64,000 bases of DNA from CBDEFX01 sp965237635. Lineage in GTDB: Bacteria; Chloroflexota; Dehalococcoidia; Lucifugimonadales; CAUZJF01. Positions 42,131 to 52,011 of the stretch are shown piece by piece (position 1 is the first letter of the stretch; the number at the start of each line of letters is the position of its first letter). The notes beneath the pieces are model-generated. The model saw only the letters and a list, made by a program, of their open reading frames with translations. It made no database searches and was not told where the DNA came from. The stretch spans positions 1,116,001 through 1,180,000 of the forward strand of contig CBDEFX010000002.1 in assembly GCA_965237635.1 (NCBI GenBank), written 5' to 3'. The translations under genes and the position numbers were made by a program.

Positions 42131-43783
42131 TCATGGGGGCGGCAGGGCCTGGGGCGACTCCCACTCGGCCGGGGTGCGCCAGGCGCGTCCCAACGGCCCC
42201 AGGGCGTCTATGGCCTCTCGGTGGGAGACCCACAGGGGCACGGTGACCCCCTCCGCCCGCATCTCCTCCCGCGCCACGCGCAGGAAGTGGGTGTGGGCGA
42301 TCTCGTCGTCGAAGACGACCAGGACGGAGGGCCGCGTGCCGTGGTCGTCGACGGGCCTGTGCGACGAGTAGTAGCGCAGATAGGGGGCGAGTCGCTCCGA
42401 CATGGTGGAGGGCCGCACGGCCCTGCGCTCCCACTCCAGGAAGAAGGGCCAGCGCGTGTCGTCCCTGGTGAGGACGCCGAAGGCGTCGGGGTTGACGGCG
42501 CGCATCCCGCCGTCGTGCCTGAAGTGGCGGGAGGCCCTGCGGGGCGGGTCGAGCTGGGCGATCTCCCACCCCAGCAGGGGGGCCTGCGCGGTGAGCGCGG
42601 CCAGGAAGCCGTGGACGGCGGCGGTGTGCTCGATGTTCCTGAACAGCTGGCGGCTGCGCCGGCCGGTGAGGTTGCGCCACTCGAAGGGGGCGTCGGCGTC
42701 TTCGGGAGCGACGCTCCACCGCCGCTTCGCCACGCCTACCGACGTGCGGTCCCTGCGGGCCAGAAGCGTCAGTCCCCGGTCGGTGAGGGCGAGGCGCCGG
42801 CCCGCGTGGCGGGGCCGGGCCACGAGGCGGAAGCCCTCCAGCGGGTTGACCAGCTGGGAGGCCCTCGGAACCGAGACGCCCAGCAGCCCGGCCAGGTCCG
42901 TGAGGGTGATCCAGGGCCAATCGGACACCATGTCGAGGGCGCGCTTCTCGGCGGGCTTCAGAAAGACGGGCAGCAGGTGGTCGGCCATGTCCCACGCCGC
43001 CCCTTTGTCGGGGATGTCGTCGGGGGCCGAGACGCGCTGCGGCTCGGCCTCTACGGGAAGCGCTCCGCCGGGGTCGGTCCGGTCGAGGACGTAGCGCAGG
43101 TCGACGGAAGCGCCGACCCTGGGCGGGCTCCATATCCGGTCGCCCGCTCCGGCCAGGACCGCCTCGCGCTCCAGGGCGAACAGGGCCGGGACCTCGGTGG
43201 TCGAGAGCAGCCTGCGGGCGTGCCTGAGCCGCACGTCGTCGGCCATGAGGACGAGCACCGCTCCGGGCATCGGCTCGTCGCGCAGCCGCCAGAGCCGCTT
43301 GGCGAAGCCGGACCGGTCGGCGGTGCGTCCCTGCCTGACGATGCCGACCGTCTTCCCATCGGGAAGCGTCACGGCGGCGTCCAGCCGCACGGCCCGGTAC
43401 CAGCGGAAGCGTATGGGGAAGGCGACGTTGGAGAGGAGGCAGGCCAGGTGATAGACGGCGGCCAGGGCGTCGAGGCGCTCCATCAGGCCGCGCCGCCACT
43501 GGGCTGAGACGGGGCGGGAGCGCACCAGCTCGTCGAGGGACGTGTCCTCCTCCCCGGCGAGCCTGCGCAGCCCGGCGGCGGTGAGGTGGAACCTTCGCGC
43601 CGAGGGAAACGGGTCAACGGCGTGGAGCACGGAGGCGCAGAACCCGCCCGCCTCCAGCTTCTGCACCGCCTCGTAGACCGCAGCCCTGGACCAGCCGGAG
43701 ACGGCGACCATCTCCTGCCGGTCGAGGAAGGGCATCCACGCCAGGGCGCGGAACAGGTCGGCCTCACATCCTTCGGGTCTCAT
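42131..43783 (-). CDS. Replic_Relax-type (replication-relaxation) protein
   Basis: 550 residues; its ATG overlaps the upstream stop (ATGA). An N-terminal winged HTH (MPFLDRQEMVAVSGWSRAAV) is followed by a second HTH at about 285-320 (WITLTDLAGLLGVSVPRASQ). The C-terminal domain has FLEWERRAVRPSTMSERLAP and SVLVVFDDEIAHTHFL, the pattern of replication-relaxation proteins found beside conjugation ATPases. The C-terminal E...D arrangement resembles a nuclease fold, which could let it act on the transfer origin. Assignment is by pattern and neighbourhood. Confidence 0.65.
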   Translation of the reverse strand: MRPEGCEADLFRALAWMPFLDRQEMVAVSGWSRAAVYEAVQKLEAGGFCASVLHAVDPFPSARRFHLTAAGLRRLAGEEDTSLDELVRSRPVSAQWRRGLMERLDALAAVYHLACLLSNVAFPIRFRWYRAVRLDAAVTLPDGKTVGIVRQGRTADRSGFAKRLWRLRDEPMPGAVLVLMADDVRLRHARRLLSTTEVPALFALEREAVLAGAGDRIWSPPRVGASVDLRYVLDRTDPGGALPVEAEPQRVSAPDDIPDKGAAWDMADHLLPVFLKPAEKRALDMVSDWPWITLTDLAGLLGVSVPRASQLVNPLEGFRLVARPRHAGRRLALTDRGLTLLARRDRTSVGVAKRRWSVAPEDADAPFEWRNLTGRRSRQLFRNIEHTAAVHGFLAALTAQAPLLGWEIAQLDPPRRASRHFRHDGGMRAVNPDAFGVLTRDDTRWPFFLEWERRAVRPSTMSERLAPYLRYYSSHRPVDDHGTRPSVLVVFDDEIAHTHFLRVAREEMRAEGVTVPLWVSHREAIDALGPLGRAWRTPAEWESPQALPPP

Positions 43784-46272
43784 TCCTCCGCCTCCTCTTC
43801 CCGCCTGGCGTTTTCGAGGTCTTCGACGCCCTTGCGGTAGTCGCCCACCTTCCGGTGGCCGTCGGCGTCGGCGTAGCCCGCCTGGCGGGCCGAGACGGTG
43901 TACGCGGTGGCCGCCTCGCGGATGCGGGCGGCGACGGCGGGGTCTCCGTCCTCCGGCTTGCGCACCATCATCGAGAAGGCGGGCATCCGCTCGATCCCCA
44001 CGGTGGCGCGGACGTAGCAGTGGTGGACGGGGAGCGACGTGATGTCGTCCTCGGTCACCCGCTCCTTGCCCAGCTCCCACACCAGCGTCCTGGCGTCGTT
44101 GCCGGCGACCTGGAAGACGGCGAGGCATCCGACGTTGGCCAGCAGGGTGTCCCGCATGGTGCGGGAGAGGTCGTCCAGCTTGGCCAGGCTCTGGGTGGCC
44201 AGGATGAAGGAGGCCCCGAACTTGCCGAGCTCAGACAACATGCTTTCGTAGTCCACGCCGGGCATCGACTGCATCTCGTCCACGACGACCAGCGCGCCGC
44301 GCCGCCTGTTCAAGGGGAGACTCCCCTGCTCCCGGATCACGGCGTCCACGAGGTTGAGAAGGGACGCGCCCACCAGGGCGGCCACGTCCCTGCCCACGGT
44401 GCCCTGGGAGGTGGAGACCAGGAGCACGCCGCCCTCGTGGATGACCTTCCGGAGGTCGATGGTGGAGCGGCGCTGGCCCAGGATGGCCCGCGCCCGCTTG
44501 GAGGATGCGTAGTAGGAGAGGCGGGTCTGGACGGGGGCGAGGGCCTCCGCCTTGTACTGGGTGTGCCACCTGCCGAAGTCCCTTGCCCACCACTCCAGGA
44601 GGTAGGGGTCGGATACCTTCTTCAGCACGTCCTTGCGGAAGGGGTCGTCGGACAGCAGCTTCAGCCCGTCGAGGATGGTGTACTGGGCCTCGGCCTCCAC
44701 CTGCTCGTTGGCCTCGTGGAGGGTCTTGACGGTCTGTTCGAGGATGGACTGCATCCTCGGCCCCCACTGCTCCCAGAGCCCTTTTGCCACCCTGACCACC
44801 GAGTCGGCGGTTCGGTCCCGGTCGGCGAAGACGCGGGTGTCCAGCAGGTTGATGCCGGGGGAGCGGGTCTCGTCCGACAGGTCGATGAGGCGCACGCGGT
44901 CGATGAGCGCCTCTGGGACGTGTTCGAGGATGCCGGCCACCAGGTCGGTGTGGGGGTCTATGACCACGATGGCGTCCGGGTCCCTGCCCTCGGCCTTCTC
45001 CCGCAACTTGTGTGCGACAAGATGGTGCATGAGGGTGGACTTGCCCATGCGGGTGCGGGCGACGTAGAGGTGGTGACGCCTGAGCAGGTCTTCGGGGAAG
45101 CGGATCTCCCGCTTCGCCCCTGCGGTGGTGTCGCCCACCAGCGCGCCGCCCCTGACGCCCTTGGCCGAGGGGCTGAGCGCCCTCGCGCCGGACCGCTCCA
45201 CCAGGGGCGTCTCGTCGCCCGCTCCGGGCGGGTGCCACAGGCAGGCGGCCTCGCGGACGCCCAGCACGCTGCGCCCGCCGAACAAGCCGGGGCCTGCCGG
45301 GTGGAGCATCTCCGGGTCGGGCATGATGGGCCGGACCCCGCCGACCTTGAAGCGGGCGCCTGCGGGGTTGTCGAAGTGGCGGTAGGCGGCGGCGACCTTC
45401 CCGAGAAGCTCCCCGGCGCGCTGCGGCCCCGTCCCGGCGGGCACGACGGCGACGATCTGAAGCTCGGCGTCGAAGGCGGTGCGGGAGACCTTCTCCTTGA
45501 TGAGCAGCGGGTCCTCGACGCGCTTGCGGGCCTTCTTCCAGCGGTGCCAGGCGAAGCCGCCGACCCCCAGCCCCAGGACCGCGCCCATCCCCAGGACCGC
45601 CGCCTTCCATATCTCCCCGTCCTGCACCCACAGGTAGCCCTTGAGGGCGGCCAGAGCGCCGATGCCCAGCACGGCCATCGTCACCCCGTCCATTTGCAGG
45701 GGCTTGGTCTGGAACGTGTAGGCGGGTTCCCTCGGCTCCATGCCGGGCTGTTTGTGGGCCTTGTCCATGTGGGCCTGGGACCAGTCGGGGCCGAGGGAGC
45801 GCAGTAGTAGCCGCGCCACCACGCGCTCCCCCTCGTAGAGGGCAGAGAGCGCCCCCATCAGGGCGATGAGGGGGTCGGAGCCGGGGTCGAGCAGGTCGTC
45901 GTCCCGGAAGGTTCTGAGGGGGAGGTACTCGGGGCCGTCCGCCCGCAGGGTCACGCTCCACGCCTGCTCCCCCTCGCCCGTGCGCAGGGGGTCGTCCTCG
46001 GGTTCAACCTTCTGGATGCGCGCCTGGGGGTAGTGGGCGGAGAGCTGGCCGCGCACCACCTGGTCGTCGAGGCAGCGGGCCATCAGGGTCACGCCGTCCA
46101 TGTCCCCGGCCAGCTCCAGGGAGAAGGGTTCGGGGACGGCGATGGACTGGAGGAGGTTCTCGACGCCCAGCAGGGTGCGCTCCCCGGTCCTTGGCGGCGT
46201 CACCGCCAGCAGGACGGGGCTTTTCTTGTCTTCGTCGCCGCCAAACAGGATGTTCTTCGGGTTCAGCTTCAT
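43780..46272 (-). CDS. VirD4/TraG-like conjugative coupling ATPase
   Basis: 830 residues from ATG 46272. Two membrane helices at about 220-265 (MAVLGIGALAALKGYLWVQD; AAVLGMGAVLGLGVGGFAW) are followed by the ATPase: Walker A VARTRMGKSTLMHH, IDPHTDLVAG and Walker B GALVVVDEMQSM, then sensor ILATQSLAKLDDLS. It should link the DNA-protein substrate to the transfer channel. It is co-transcribed between virB4 and Replic_Relax. Longer open frames on this strand are out-of-frame extensions. Confidence 0.85.
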   Translation of the reverse strand: MKLNPKNILFGGDEDKKSPVLLAVTPPRTGERTLLGVENLLQSIAVPEPFSLELAGDMDGVTLMARCLDDQVVRGQLSAHYPQARIQKVEPEDDPLRTGEGEQAWSVTLRADGPEYLPLRTFRDDDLLDPGSDPLIALMGALSALYEGERVVARLLLRSLGPDWSQAHMDKAHKQPGMEPREPAYTFQTKPLQMDGVTMAVLGIGALAALKGYLWVQDGEIWKAAVLGMGAVLGLGVGGFAWHRWKKARKRVEDPLLIKEKVSRTAFDAELQIVAVVPAGTGPQRAGELLGKVAAAYRHFDNPAGARFKVGGVRPIMPDPEMLHPAGPGLFGGRSVLGVREAACLWHPPGAGDETPLVERSGARALSPSAKGVRGGALVGDTTAGAKREIRFPEDLLRRHHLYVARTRMGKSTLMHHLVAHKLREKAEGRDPDAIVVIDPHTDLVAGILEHVPEALIDRVRLIDLSDETRSPGINLLDTRVFADRDRTADSVVRVAKGLWEQWGPRMQSILEQTVKTLHEANEQVEAEAQYTILDGLKLLSDDPFRKDVLKKVSDPYLLEWWARDFGRWHTQYKAEALAPVQTRLSYYASSKRARAILGQRRSTIDLRKVIHEGGVLLVSTSQGTVGRDVAALVGASLLNLVDAVIREQGSLPLNRRRGALVVVDEMQSMPGVDYESMLSELGKFGASFILATQSLAKLDDLSRTMRDTLLANVGCLAVFQVAGNDARTLVWELGKERVTEDDITSLPVHHCYVRATVGIERMPAFSMMVRKPEDGDPAVAARIREAATAYTVSARQAGYADADGHRKVGDYRKGVEDLENARREEEAEE

Positions 46273-46289
46273 GGGGGATAGTCCTTTCT

Positions 46290-48506
46290 CTAATGGTGTC
46301 CGGGCCGCCACTCGATGACCGCCGTCTCCTCCGGGGTGGCCTCGATGCGTACGGGGAATCGGTTGCCCTTTGCCAGCAGCAAGCCGTCTCCACGCGGGCA
46401 CGACAGGAGCCATCGCTGGAGGTCCTGGGGCAGGTCGAAGGCGTCGCCCACGGTGCTGATGGCGGCGGCGTCCTGCTGGAGCAGCAGCTTGAAGGCGGCG
46501 TTCTGGAGGAGGGCGCGACCGGAGTGGCCGGTGATGGTGCGGGAGGAGTCCTCGGAGAGCAGGTCCTGGACGTCCTGGGTGATGAACTGCAACCCCAGGC
46601 GGTGCTTGCGCGCCCGCTTCGCCATGCTGACCATGAAGGCCGCGCCCTCGGGGTGCTGCATGATGCTCCACACCTCGTCCACGACCAGCAGCCTCGGCTT
46701 GGGGTCCTGCGCGGCCGCCGCCCACACCGTCTCGGTGCAGACCATCGCGGCGGCGGGCCGCAGCTCCGGCTCCAAGAGGTGCAGGTCGAAGACGGTGACG
46801 AGGGCCTCGTTGCCCAGCAGGTCGTCGCCCTCGTCGGAGAGCAGGTGTCTCAGGCTGCCGGTTGCGAAGGGCCGCAGCAGGCGGGCCAGGGCCTGCCCCG
46901 AACTCGATTCGGGGCCACGGTCGCCCGCCTCGTCCTCTTGGAGGTACTTGTAGAAGTCGCGGAAGCCGGTGCGCTCCCGGGGCTGTGCGTAGTAGCCCGC
47001 CAGGGCGTGGTCGAGGGAGGCGCGGCGCTCCGCGCCGAGACTCTCTCCGACCATGACCTCGATGAGCCTTCTCAGGCTGCCGATGCGCTGGAGAAGCTCC
47101 TCCGAGTCGCCCTTGTCGATGACGAAGGGGTTCATGCCCTCGCCGGGCACGCCGGGGGAAAGCACCCTGCCTCCAGCGGCGCGGGCCATGTCCGCGTACT
47201 CGCCCTCCGGGTCGATGACGTAGGCGGTGATGCCCCTGGTCAGGCCCCTGAGCACGCCCAGCTTGGTGGCGAAAGACTTGCCTGAGCCGGAGCGGGCCAG
47301 CACCGCCGTATTCGCGTTCAGGTGGGTTCCGTCCCACGGGTCGTAGACCACCGGGGAGCAGGCCCGCATGTCGATGCCGTAGAGGGTGCCGCTCCTTGTG
47401 TCCATGTCGGGCGGCGAGAAGGGGAAGAGACGGGCTATGCTGGACGTGTCCAGCGTCCGCCACTCGGCGACGGCGTTCAGGGCCAGCGGCAGGGTCGAAA
47501 GCAGCCCCTCGCGCTGGCGGAAGGCCAGGTTGTCGAGCTTGCCCAGGGTCGCGGCGAAGTGGGCCTTCGCCCGCTGGGTCATCTCCTTGAGCGACGCCTC
47601 GTCCTTCGCGTGAAGGGTGACGGAGAGAGAGGCGTGGAAGAGCCGCTCGCGGCCCCGCTGCACCTCGTCCCTGAGACGGGTGATGTCCTCCAGGGCGATC
47701 TCCGCCTCCGGGGACATGGTGCGGCCCCGCTTGAAGGAGAGGGACTGCGCCGACTCGAAGCGCACCTTCTGCCACTCCAGCGTCCTGGCCGCCTGCTCGG
47801 TGGGAATCGGGCCGACGTGGACGGACAGGTCCATCGGCGCTCCGGCGGCCATCAGCCCCTGGAGGAAGCCGGGAGCGAGGGACCGGGGCCACTTGCCCAG
47901 GTGGAGGGAGCGCACGAGGGTCCCGCCTATGCGCATGTCGCGGCGGTTGATCTCCACCTCGACGGGCGCGTCCTCGTCGAACTCGGCGGGCGTGCCGCCC
48001 AGGGCTGAGGCCAAGAGCAGCATCCGCAGCTGGCGGCCCCGGAGCGGGTGGACGGACAGCCCGGCCCGCGCCAGCAGCCCTCGCAGCTCGTCAATCCGCC
48101 CGAACTCGCACGCGGCGTAGAAGCGCCGGTCCAGGATGCCGTCGCGCCTTTCCAGATCGGTCAGCAAGCGTCGGAGGGACTCGGACGCCGCCTTCGTCTG
48201 CGGGGGCAGGCTCTCCGGTTGGGCCTCTTGCAGATTCTCTCGCAGTCGTCCAAGGCGCGGCGCGTGCTGGCGCACCAGCAGCTGCGCCGGGAAGTCCAGG
48301 GCGTTGAGCGCCCCGGCGAAGGCCCCCAGCTTCGGCTCGTCCAGCTCCAGGCCCATCACCTCGCACACGCCCAGCTTCACCCCGTCCAGGCGTACCGGCC
48401 CGTCCTCGTCCAGGTGCGACAGCATGAAGCAGTAGGACAACGGGGGCGGCGGCTTGGGCTCGGCCGGGGCGTCCGGCCGTTTCGTCTTTCCAAATATCAG
48501 TTTCAA
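46290..48506 (-). CDS. VirB4-like type IV secretion ATPase
   Basis: About 738 residues, probably from TTG 48506 (AAGGAG nine bases upstream; product LKLIFGKTKRPD). The N-terminal half has the VirB4 modules (VEVEINRRDMRIGGTLVRSL). The ATPase domain has AVLARSGSGKSFATK (Walker A), VIDPEGEYADMA, LLVVDEVWSIMQHP (Walker B) and FITQDVQDLLSED. It powers pilus assembly or DNA transfer at the membrane. It lies 17 bases before the coupling-protein gene. Confidence 0.9.
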   Translation of the reverse strand: MKLIFGKTKRPDAPAEPKPPPPLSYCFMLSHLDEDGPVRLDGVKLGVCEVMGLELDEPKLGAFAGALNALDFPAQLLVRQHAPRLGRLRENLQEAQPESLPPQTKAASESLRRLLTDLERRDGILDRRFYAACEFGRIDELRGLLARAGLSVHPLRGRQLRMLLLASALGGTPAEFDEDAPVEVEINRRDMRIGGTLVRSLHLGKWPRSLAPGFLQGLMAAGAPMDLSVHVGPIPTEQAARTLEWQKVRFESAQSLSFKRGRTMSPEAEIALEDITRLRDEVQRGRERLFHASLSVTLHAKDEASLKEMTQRAKAHFAATLGKLDNLAFRQREGLLSTLPLALNAVAEWRTLDTSSIARLFPFSPPDMDTRSGTLYGIDMRACSPVVYDPWDGTHLNANTAVLARSGSGKSFATKLGVLRGLTRGITAYVIDPEGEYADMARAAGGRVLSPGVPGEGMNPFVIDKGDSEELLQRIGSLRRLIEVMVGESLGAERRASLDHALAGYYAQPRERTGFRDFYKYLQEDEAGDRGPESSSGQALARLLRPFATGSLRHLLSDEGDDLLGNEALVTVFDLHLLEPELRPAAAMVCTETVWAAAAQDPKPRLLVVDEVWSIMQHPEGAAFMVSMAKRARKHRLGLQFITQDVQDLLSEDSSRTITGHSGRALLQNAAFKLLLQQDAAAISTVGDAFDLPQDLQRWLLSCPRGDGLLLAKGNRFPVRIEATPEETAVIEWRPGHH

Positions 48507-48525
48507 CTCAGTGTTCTCCTTAGCT

Positions 48526-48837
48526 CTACGGGATGGGGACGACTCCGCTGCGCAGCAGCGCGGCCACGCCCTTGGCCGACAGCACCAGGACCAGGCCAAC
48601 CACCGCCATGACGACGGCGGCCTTGGCGCGTCCGCCGCCCCGCTCCTCCCCGCCCTCGGCCATCAGGACGAAGCCCGCCCAGACGATGGCGAAAAGGCAG
48701 AGGCCGGAGGCGGCGTAGGCCATCGCGGTGAGCGCACGGTCGAAGGCGTCCAGCATCGCCTGCTCCTCCGCCGGGGCTGCGCCGGCGGTCGCCAGCGCAG
48801 CCCCGGCCAGAAGCGTTGCCGCAAGCCCGCGCCTCAC
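48526..48837 (-). CDS. VirB2/TrbC-like pilin
   Basis: 103 residues from GTG 48837, which overlaps the stop of the previous gene (GTGA). A signal peptide (LAATLLAGAALATAGAAPA) is followed by two membrane helices (AYAASGLCLFAIVWAGFVLM and VVMAVVGLVLVLSAKGVAAL), the topology of conjugative pilin subunits. It sits directly before virB4, as in many transfer operons. Confidence 0.75.
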   Translation of the reverse strand: MRRGLAATLLAGAALATAGAAPAEEQAMLDAFDRALTAMAYAASGLCLFAIVWAGFVLMAEGGEERGGGRAKAAVVMAVVGLVLVLSAKGVAALLRSGVVPIP

Positions 48838-50561
48838 CAGGGCCACTCCCAGCCCAGGATACGGAACCAGTCGCTCAGGTCGCCGTCTGCGGGCGTCTGC
48901 TCGGCGGGCGGGTCAACGGGCTGCGGCTCCGGCAGGACCAGCGCCTCGAAGGGATCGTCCGAGCCGACGCTCGACGCCAGGGATAGGCTCTCGTTCCTGG
49001 TCTTGGCGATGGGCGACCGCTCCACCACCTCGGCCTTCACGTGCTCCGGGTGGAGGACGTCCACCGTCACCTCCTTGGCGATGGTGACGCTGGGGACGTA
49101 GGCGTAGGCCGTCGCGGTGGCGGACGACGTGGCGCCTTCACCGCAGGAGACCGTCACCGTCTCACTGTCGTAGTCGCTGTCCCCCGGGCGCAGGAGGTGC
49201 ACGGTCTTGGTGACGTGTTGGACCCGGGCCGGGTGGTGGGTCAGCTGCGTCAGCGGGGGCATCGGTATTCGGAGGCTCGCCTCCAGGCTCACGTCCACGG
49301 TCACGACGTGAATCGCCTCGCCGGTGGGCACGCCGAGCCGGAAGCGGGTCTCGCCGTTGGGAACGAACGGGACGCTCGCCTGCGACGCTCCCGTCGCAGC
49401 GGCCACCGTCCCCGTGATGGCCGTCACCTCGGCGTCCATCAGCGCCGTCTCGGTGACGCTGGCGTGTCCGGCCACCGTCTGAAGCTCTACCGGCTCCTCG
49501 ACGCGGACCTCGCACTCGGACTCGATGACGCCGCTCACGGCTCCCGGCGTCCAGCCCAGGGAAGTCATGCGAAGGTCGCAAAGCTCGCCCTCGACTTCGG
49601 GAAGCGGGTACGGGATCTGGCCGCCCTCGACGGTGACGGCCCCGGCCTGCTCCAGCTCGTCCTCCCAGGAGAACGTCAGGGACGGCGCGGGGCCGTGCAG
49701 GGGGAGGGAGTAGTCGATGCGCTCCCCCTCGTCCAGGCTGGCCGACCCCCAGAACCGCAGGGAGCGGCCCTGCGGGCCGCCGAAGGCACGCACCCGCAGG
49801 TCCAGGGCGGTGGCGGCCCGCAGGGTCACGGCGGCCCGGTCGCCGGTTACTGACAACCTCTCGACGAAGAGCCGCCGTCCCTCGACCGGCTGCGGGGGCT
49901 GGAACTCAATCTCGTCGGAGCTCCAGCCCCCGTCCTCGTGTCCGTCGGCCAGGGCGGATTGCGGGACGGCGACGACAGCCGCCATCAGGACGGCTAGGGC
50001 CACGACCGGGAACCAGCCCATGCGGGGCTTCCTCCGCCTCGTCTCCAGCGTCTCAGCCCGGTGGTCGCGGCTCTGCTGGTTCCCGCCGTTCTTGCCCCTG
50101 CGCTTGCCGAACCAGCGCATGCGCCCGTTGCGGCGCTCTTTGTTCTTGCGGGTCTTCCTGTTCTTGCGCAGCCTTCCCAGCCCGCGCCCGGCGCGTTTCG
50201 CCATCAGGCTCAGGGGGCCGGGGCCGCTCCGCACCGGCTGCGCCGGCGCGGGCGGCTCGCTTCTCAGCAGCTGGGCCACCGGCCCGGCGTAGCGCCGCGC
50301 CCCCAGCCGGTACTTCAGCAGGTCGGCGGCCACCAGGGGCAGCCGCCGGCCGCCGATCTTCCCCACCACCATCGCCACGCCGACCAGTCCGAGGACGACG
50401 GCCAGCGCCATGCGCACCTCGGACGGGCCGACGGGGGCGTAGCGGTATGCGCCGTAGGAGATGGCGCACACCGCCGTCACCGCCACGATCTGGGGGAAGG
50501 TGAACCCCAGCAGGACCTTGTCCTCCGCTTGCACGTGGGTCGGTACTTCGTGCTCTCTCAT
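48834..50561 (-). CDS. PrgI/VirB3-like protein fused to a large extracytoplasmic domain
   Basis: 575 residues from ATG 50561 with GGAGG. Residues 15-95 are a PrgI-like module (DKVLLGFTFPQIVAVTAVCA, then VRMALAVVLGLVGVAMVV). A very basic linker follows (RKNRKTRKNKERR), then a third membrane helix (FPVVALAVLMAAVVAVPQSA) and a 380-residue beta-rich, Thr/Val-rich domain with no recognised family. PrgI proteins are normally about 110 residues. The fusion is uninterrupted and may form the outer part of a minimal transfer channel. Confidence 0.75.
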   Translation of the reverse strand: MREHEVPTHVQAEDKVLLGFTFPQIVAVTAVCAISYGAYRYAPVGPSEVRMALAVVLGLVGVAMVVGKIGGRRLPLVAADLLKYRLGARRYAGPVAQLLRSEPPAPAQPVRSGPGPLSLMAKRAGRGLGRLRKNRKTRKNKERRNGRMRWFGKRRGKNGGNQQSRDHRAETLETRRRKPRMGWFPVVALAVLMAAVVAVPQSALADGHEDGGWSSDEIEFQPPQPVEGRRLFVERLSVTGDRAAVTLRAATALDLRVRAFGGPQGRSLRFWGSASLDEGERIDYSLPLHGPAPSLTFSWEDELEQAGAVTVEGGQIPYPLPEVEGELCDLRMTSLGWTPGAVSGVIESECEVRVEEPVELQTVAGHASVTETALMDAEVTAITGTVAAATGASQASVPFVPNGETRFRLGVPTGEAIHVVTVDVSLEASLRIPMPPLTQLTHHPARVQHVTKTVHLLRPGDSDYDSETVTVSCGEGATSSATATAYAYVPSVTIAKEVTVDVLHPEHVKAEVVERSPIAKTRNESLSLASSVGSDDPFEALVLPEPQPVDPPAEQTPADGDLSDWFRILGWEWPW

Positions 50562-50588
50562 GTCTTCTGCCTCCTTCCGCTCGTCCGC

Positions 50589-50885
50589 CTAGCCGTCGTC
50601 GCCGGCGTCCGGCGCTTCGGGTTCGGGCAGGGCTTTGTCGATGTCGATTCCCGGGTCCACGACCGCGTTCATCACCAGCTCCACGACGCCGTAGGCGACC
50701 AGGGCCAGGACGATGCCCGCGAGGGCGGTCATCATGGCGCTCTTGCCGCGCTCCATCTGGTTGGGCGCTCCGCTGGCGGTGAGGTACATGTACGCGCCGT
50801 AGATGAAGAAGCCGACGCCCACCGCTCCCACGACGCCCAGCAGGATGCCCACCAGGTTCGATATGGTCTGCGTCAGTTGTTCCAT
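50589..50885 (-). CDS. Second VirB2-like pilin
   Basis: 98 residues, with AGGAG before ATG 50885. Two membrane helices (LLGVVGAVGVGFFIYGAYMY and MMTALAGIVLALVAYGVVEL) flank the short loop SGAPNQMERGK, as in pilins of Gram-positive-type transfer systems. The tail is acidic and Pro-rich. It has no cleavable signal beyond the first helix. It may be the main pilus or channel subunit. Confidence 0.75.
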   Translation of the reverse strand: MEQLTQTISNLVGILLGVVGAVGVGFFIYGAYMYLTASGAPNQMERGKSAMMTALAGIVLALVAYGVVELVMNAVVDPGIDIDKALPEPEAPDAGDDG

Positions 50886-51029
50886 TCGTTGTTTCTCCTC
50901 TCTCGTTTCCGAGTGCTTTGCTCGTCTCTATTGGTCGGGGTCCGTCCGCTCCGTCAGCTGCACATCGCTCCTCCCTCCTTTGCGTGGTAGTTGACGTGAG
51001 TCCGCTCACGCCGTTGTCTGTCGTTGTCG

Positions 51030-52011
51030 TTACTCGCCGCTGCTCCTGGGGGCTTCGCCGCCGTCTCCCCCGCCAGCCGATGGGGTCGCCAACGAAGCCG
51101 CCGAGCTGAGGCCGGACGCCGCAGCCGAGAGGCCCGCGCTGGCCGCCATCGCTCCAACGGCCATTCCTCCCGGCCCCCCCTGCGGCTCCCCCCGCCACCA
51201 GCCCGATGGACCTGGCCGCACGCACCATCGAGCCGGGCAGGTTCATGCCGAAGTAGAGGGTTTGGAGCCAGGAGTCGAAGGTGCCGTGATTGCCGAGCAT
51301 CGACGGCACACGGGTTGCCATGTAGACGAAGGCAATGGACAAGAGCAGCTTCCAGACCAGGTCCTGCACCGGCTCGAAGGCCGCTATCGAGGCGAACTGG
51401 TTGAGGAAGCCGAGCCCCAGGGCCAGGGCGATGAGCTGGACCGCCTGCTGGAACACCGTCGTCATGAAGAGGCGCAGCCAGTGGCGGCCCCAGCCCGCCG
51501 TGTGGGGCAGAATCCACAGCCCCAGCGCAATCGGGGCCAGGGCCAGCAGGATGTCGATGAGGGCCAGGCGCAGCACCATCTGCACGATCACGTAGAGGAC
51601 GAAGAAGCCGTAGACCAGGTAGAGCAGGGCCAGTATCTGGGCCATGCCCACGCTCCCGGCCTGCACAGAGGTGAGAAAGGTGTTGAGGGGAGCCCGGAGC
51701 AGGTCTCCGGGCGTGACGCCCAGGGAGACGGCGATGAAGCCGGACACGGCGTCGGCCACGTCCAGGATCAGGGCGCACCACCAGAGCGACGATGCGGCGG
51801 CCACCAGGCCGAGCACCAGGCGCGGCACCATCTCCCGCCAGCCCGCCTGCTGTCGGCCCAGGTGCTCGGCCATGATGAAGCTCAGCCCCATCCAGCCCAG
51901 GATGACGACGAGGGCGCCCGACGTGATGGCCCAGACGACCAGCCACGCCTGGCGCACCATCTCGTTGGCGTAGGTGAGGTCGGGAGGGGTGCCGGTGAGG
52001 ATGTCGCTCAT
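51030..52011 (-). CDS. VirB6/TrbL-like channel protein, apparent frameshift in a poly-G tract
   Basis: About 325 residues. Six or so membrane helices follow the N-terminus (WLVVWAITSGALVVILGWMG; ILALLYLVYGFFVLYVIVQM; LIDILLALAPIALGLWILPH). In frame, the Ala/Gly-rich tail typical of TrbL is lost after AARSIGLVAGGAAGG. It continues in another frame (AVGAMAASAGLSAAASGLSS) from a run of seven then six C on the plus strand (51174-51180, 51188-51193). A sequencing error or slippage there is likely. Its ATG overlaps the upstream stop. Confidence 0.75.

Noticed and set aside
43855..45807. Plus-strand open frame of 650 codons opposite the coupling ATPase
   Set aside because: Composition typical of antisense GC-rich frames; the minus strand encodes clear Walker motifs.
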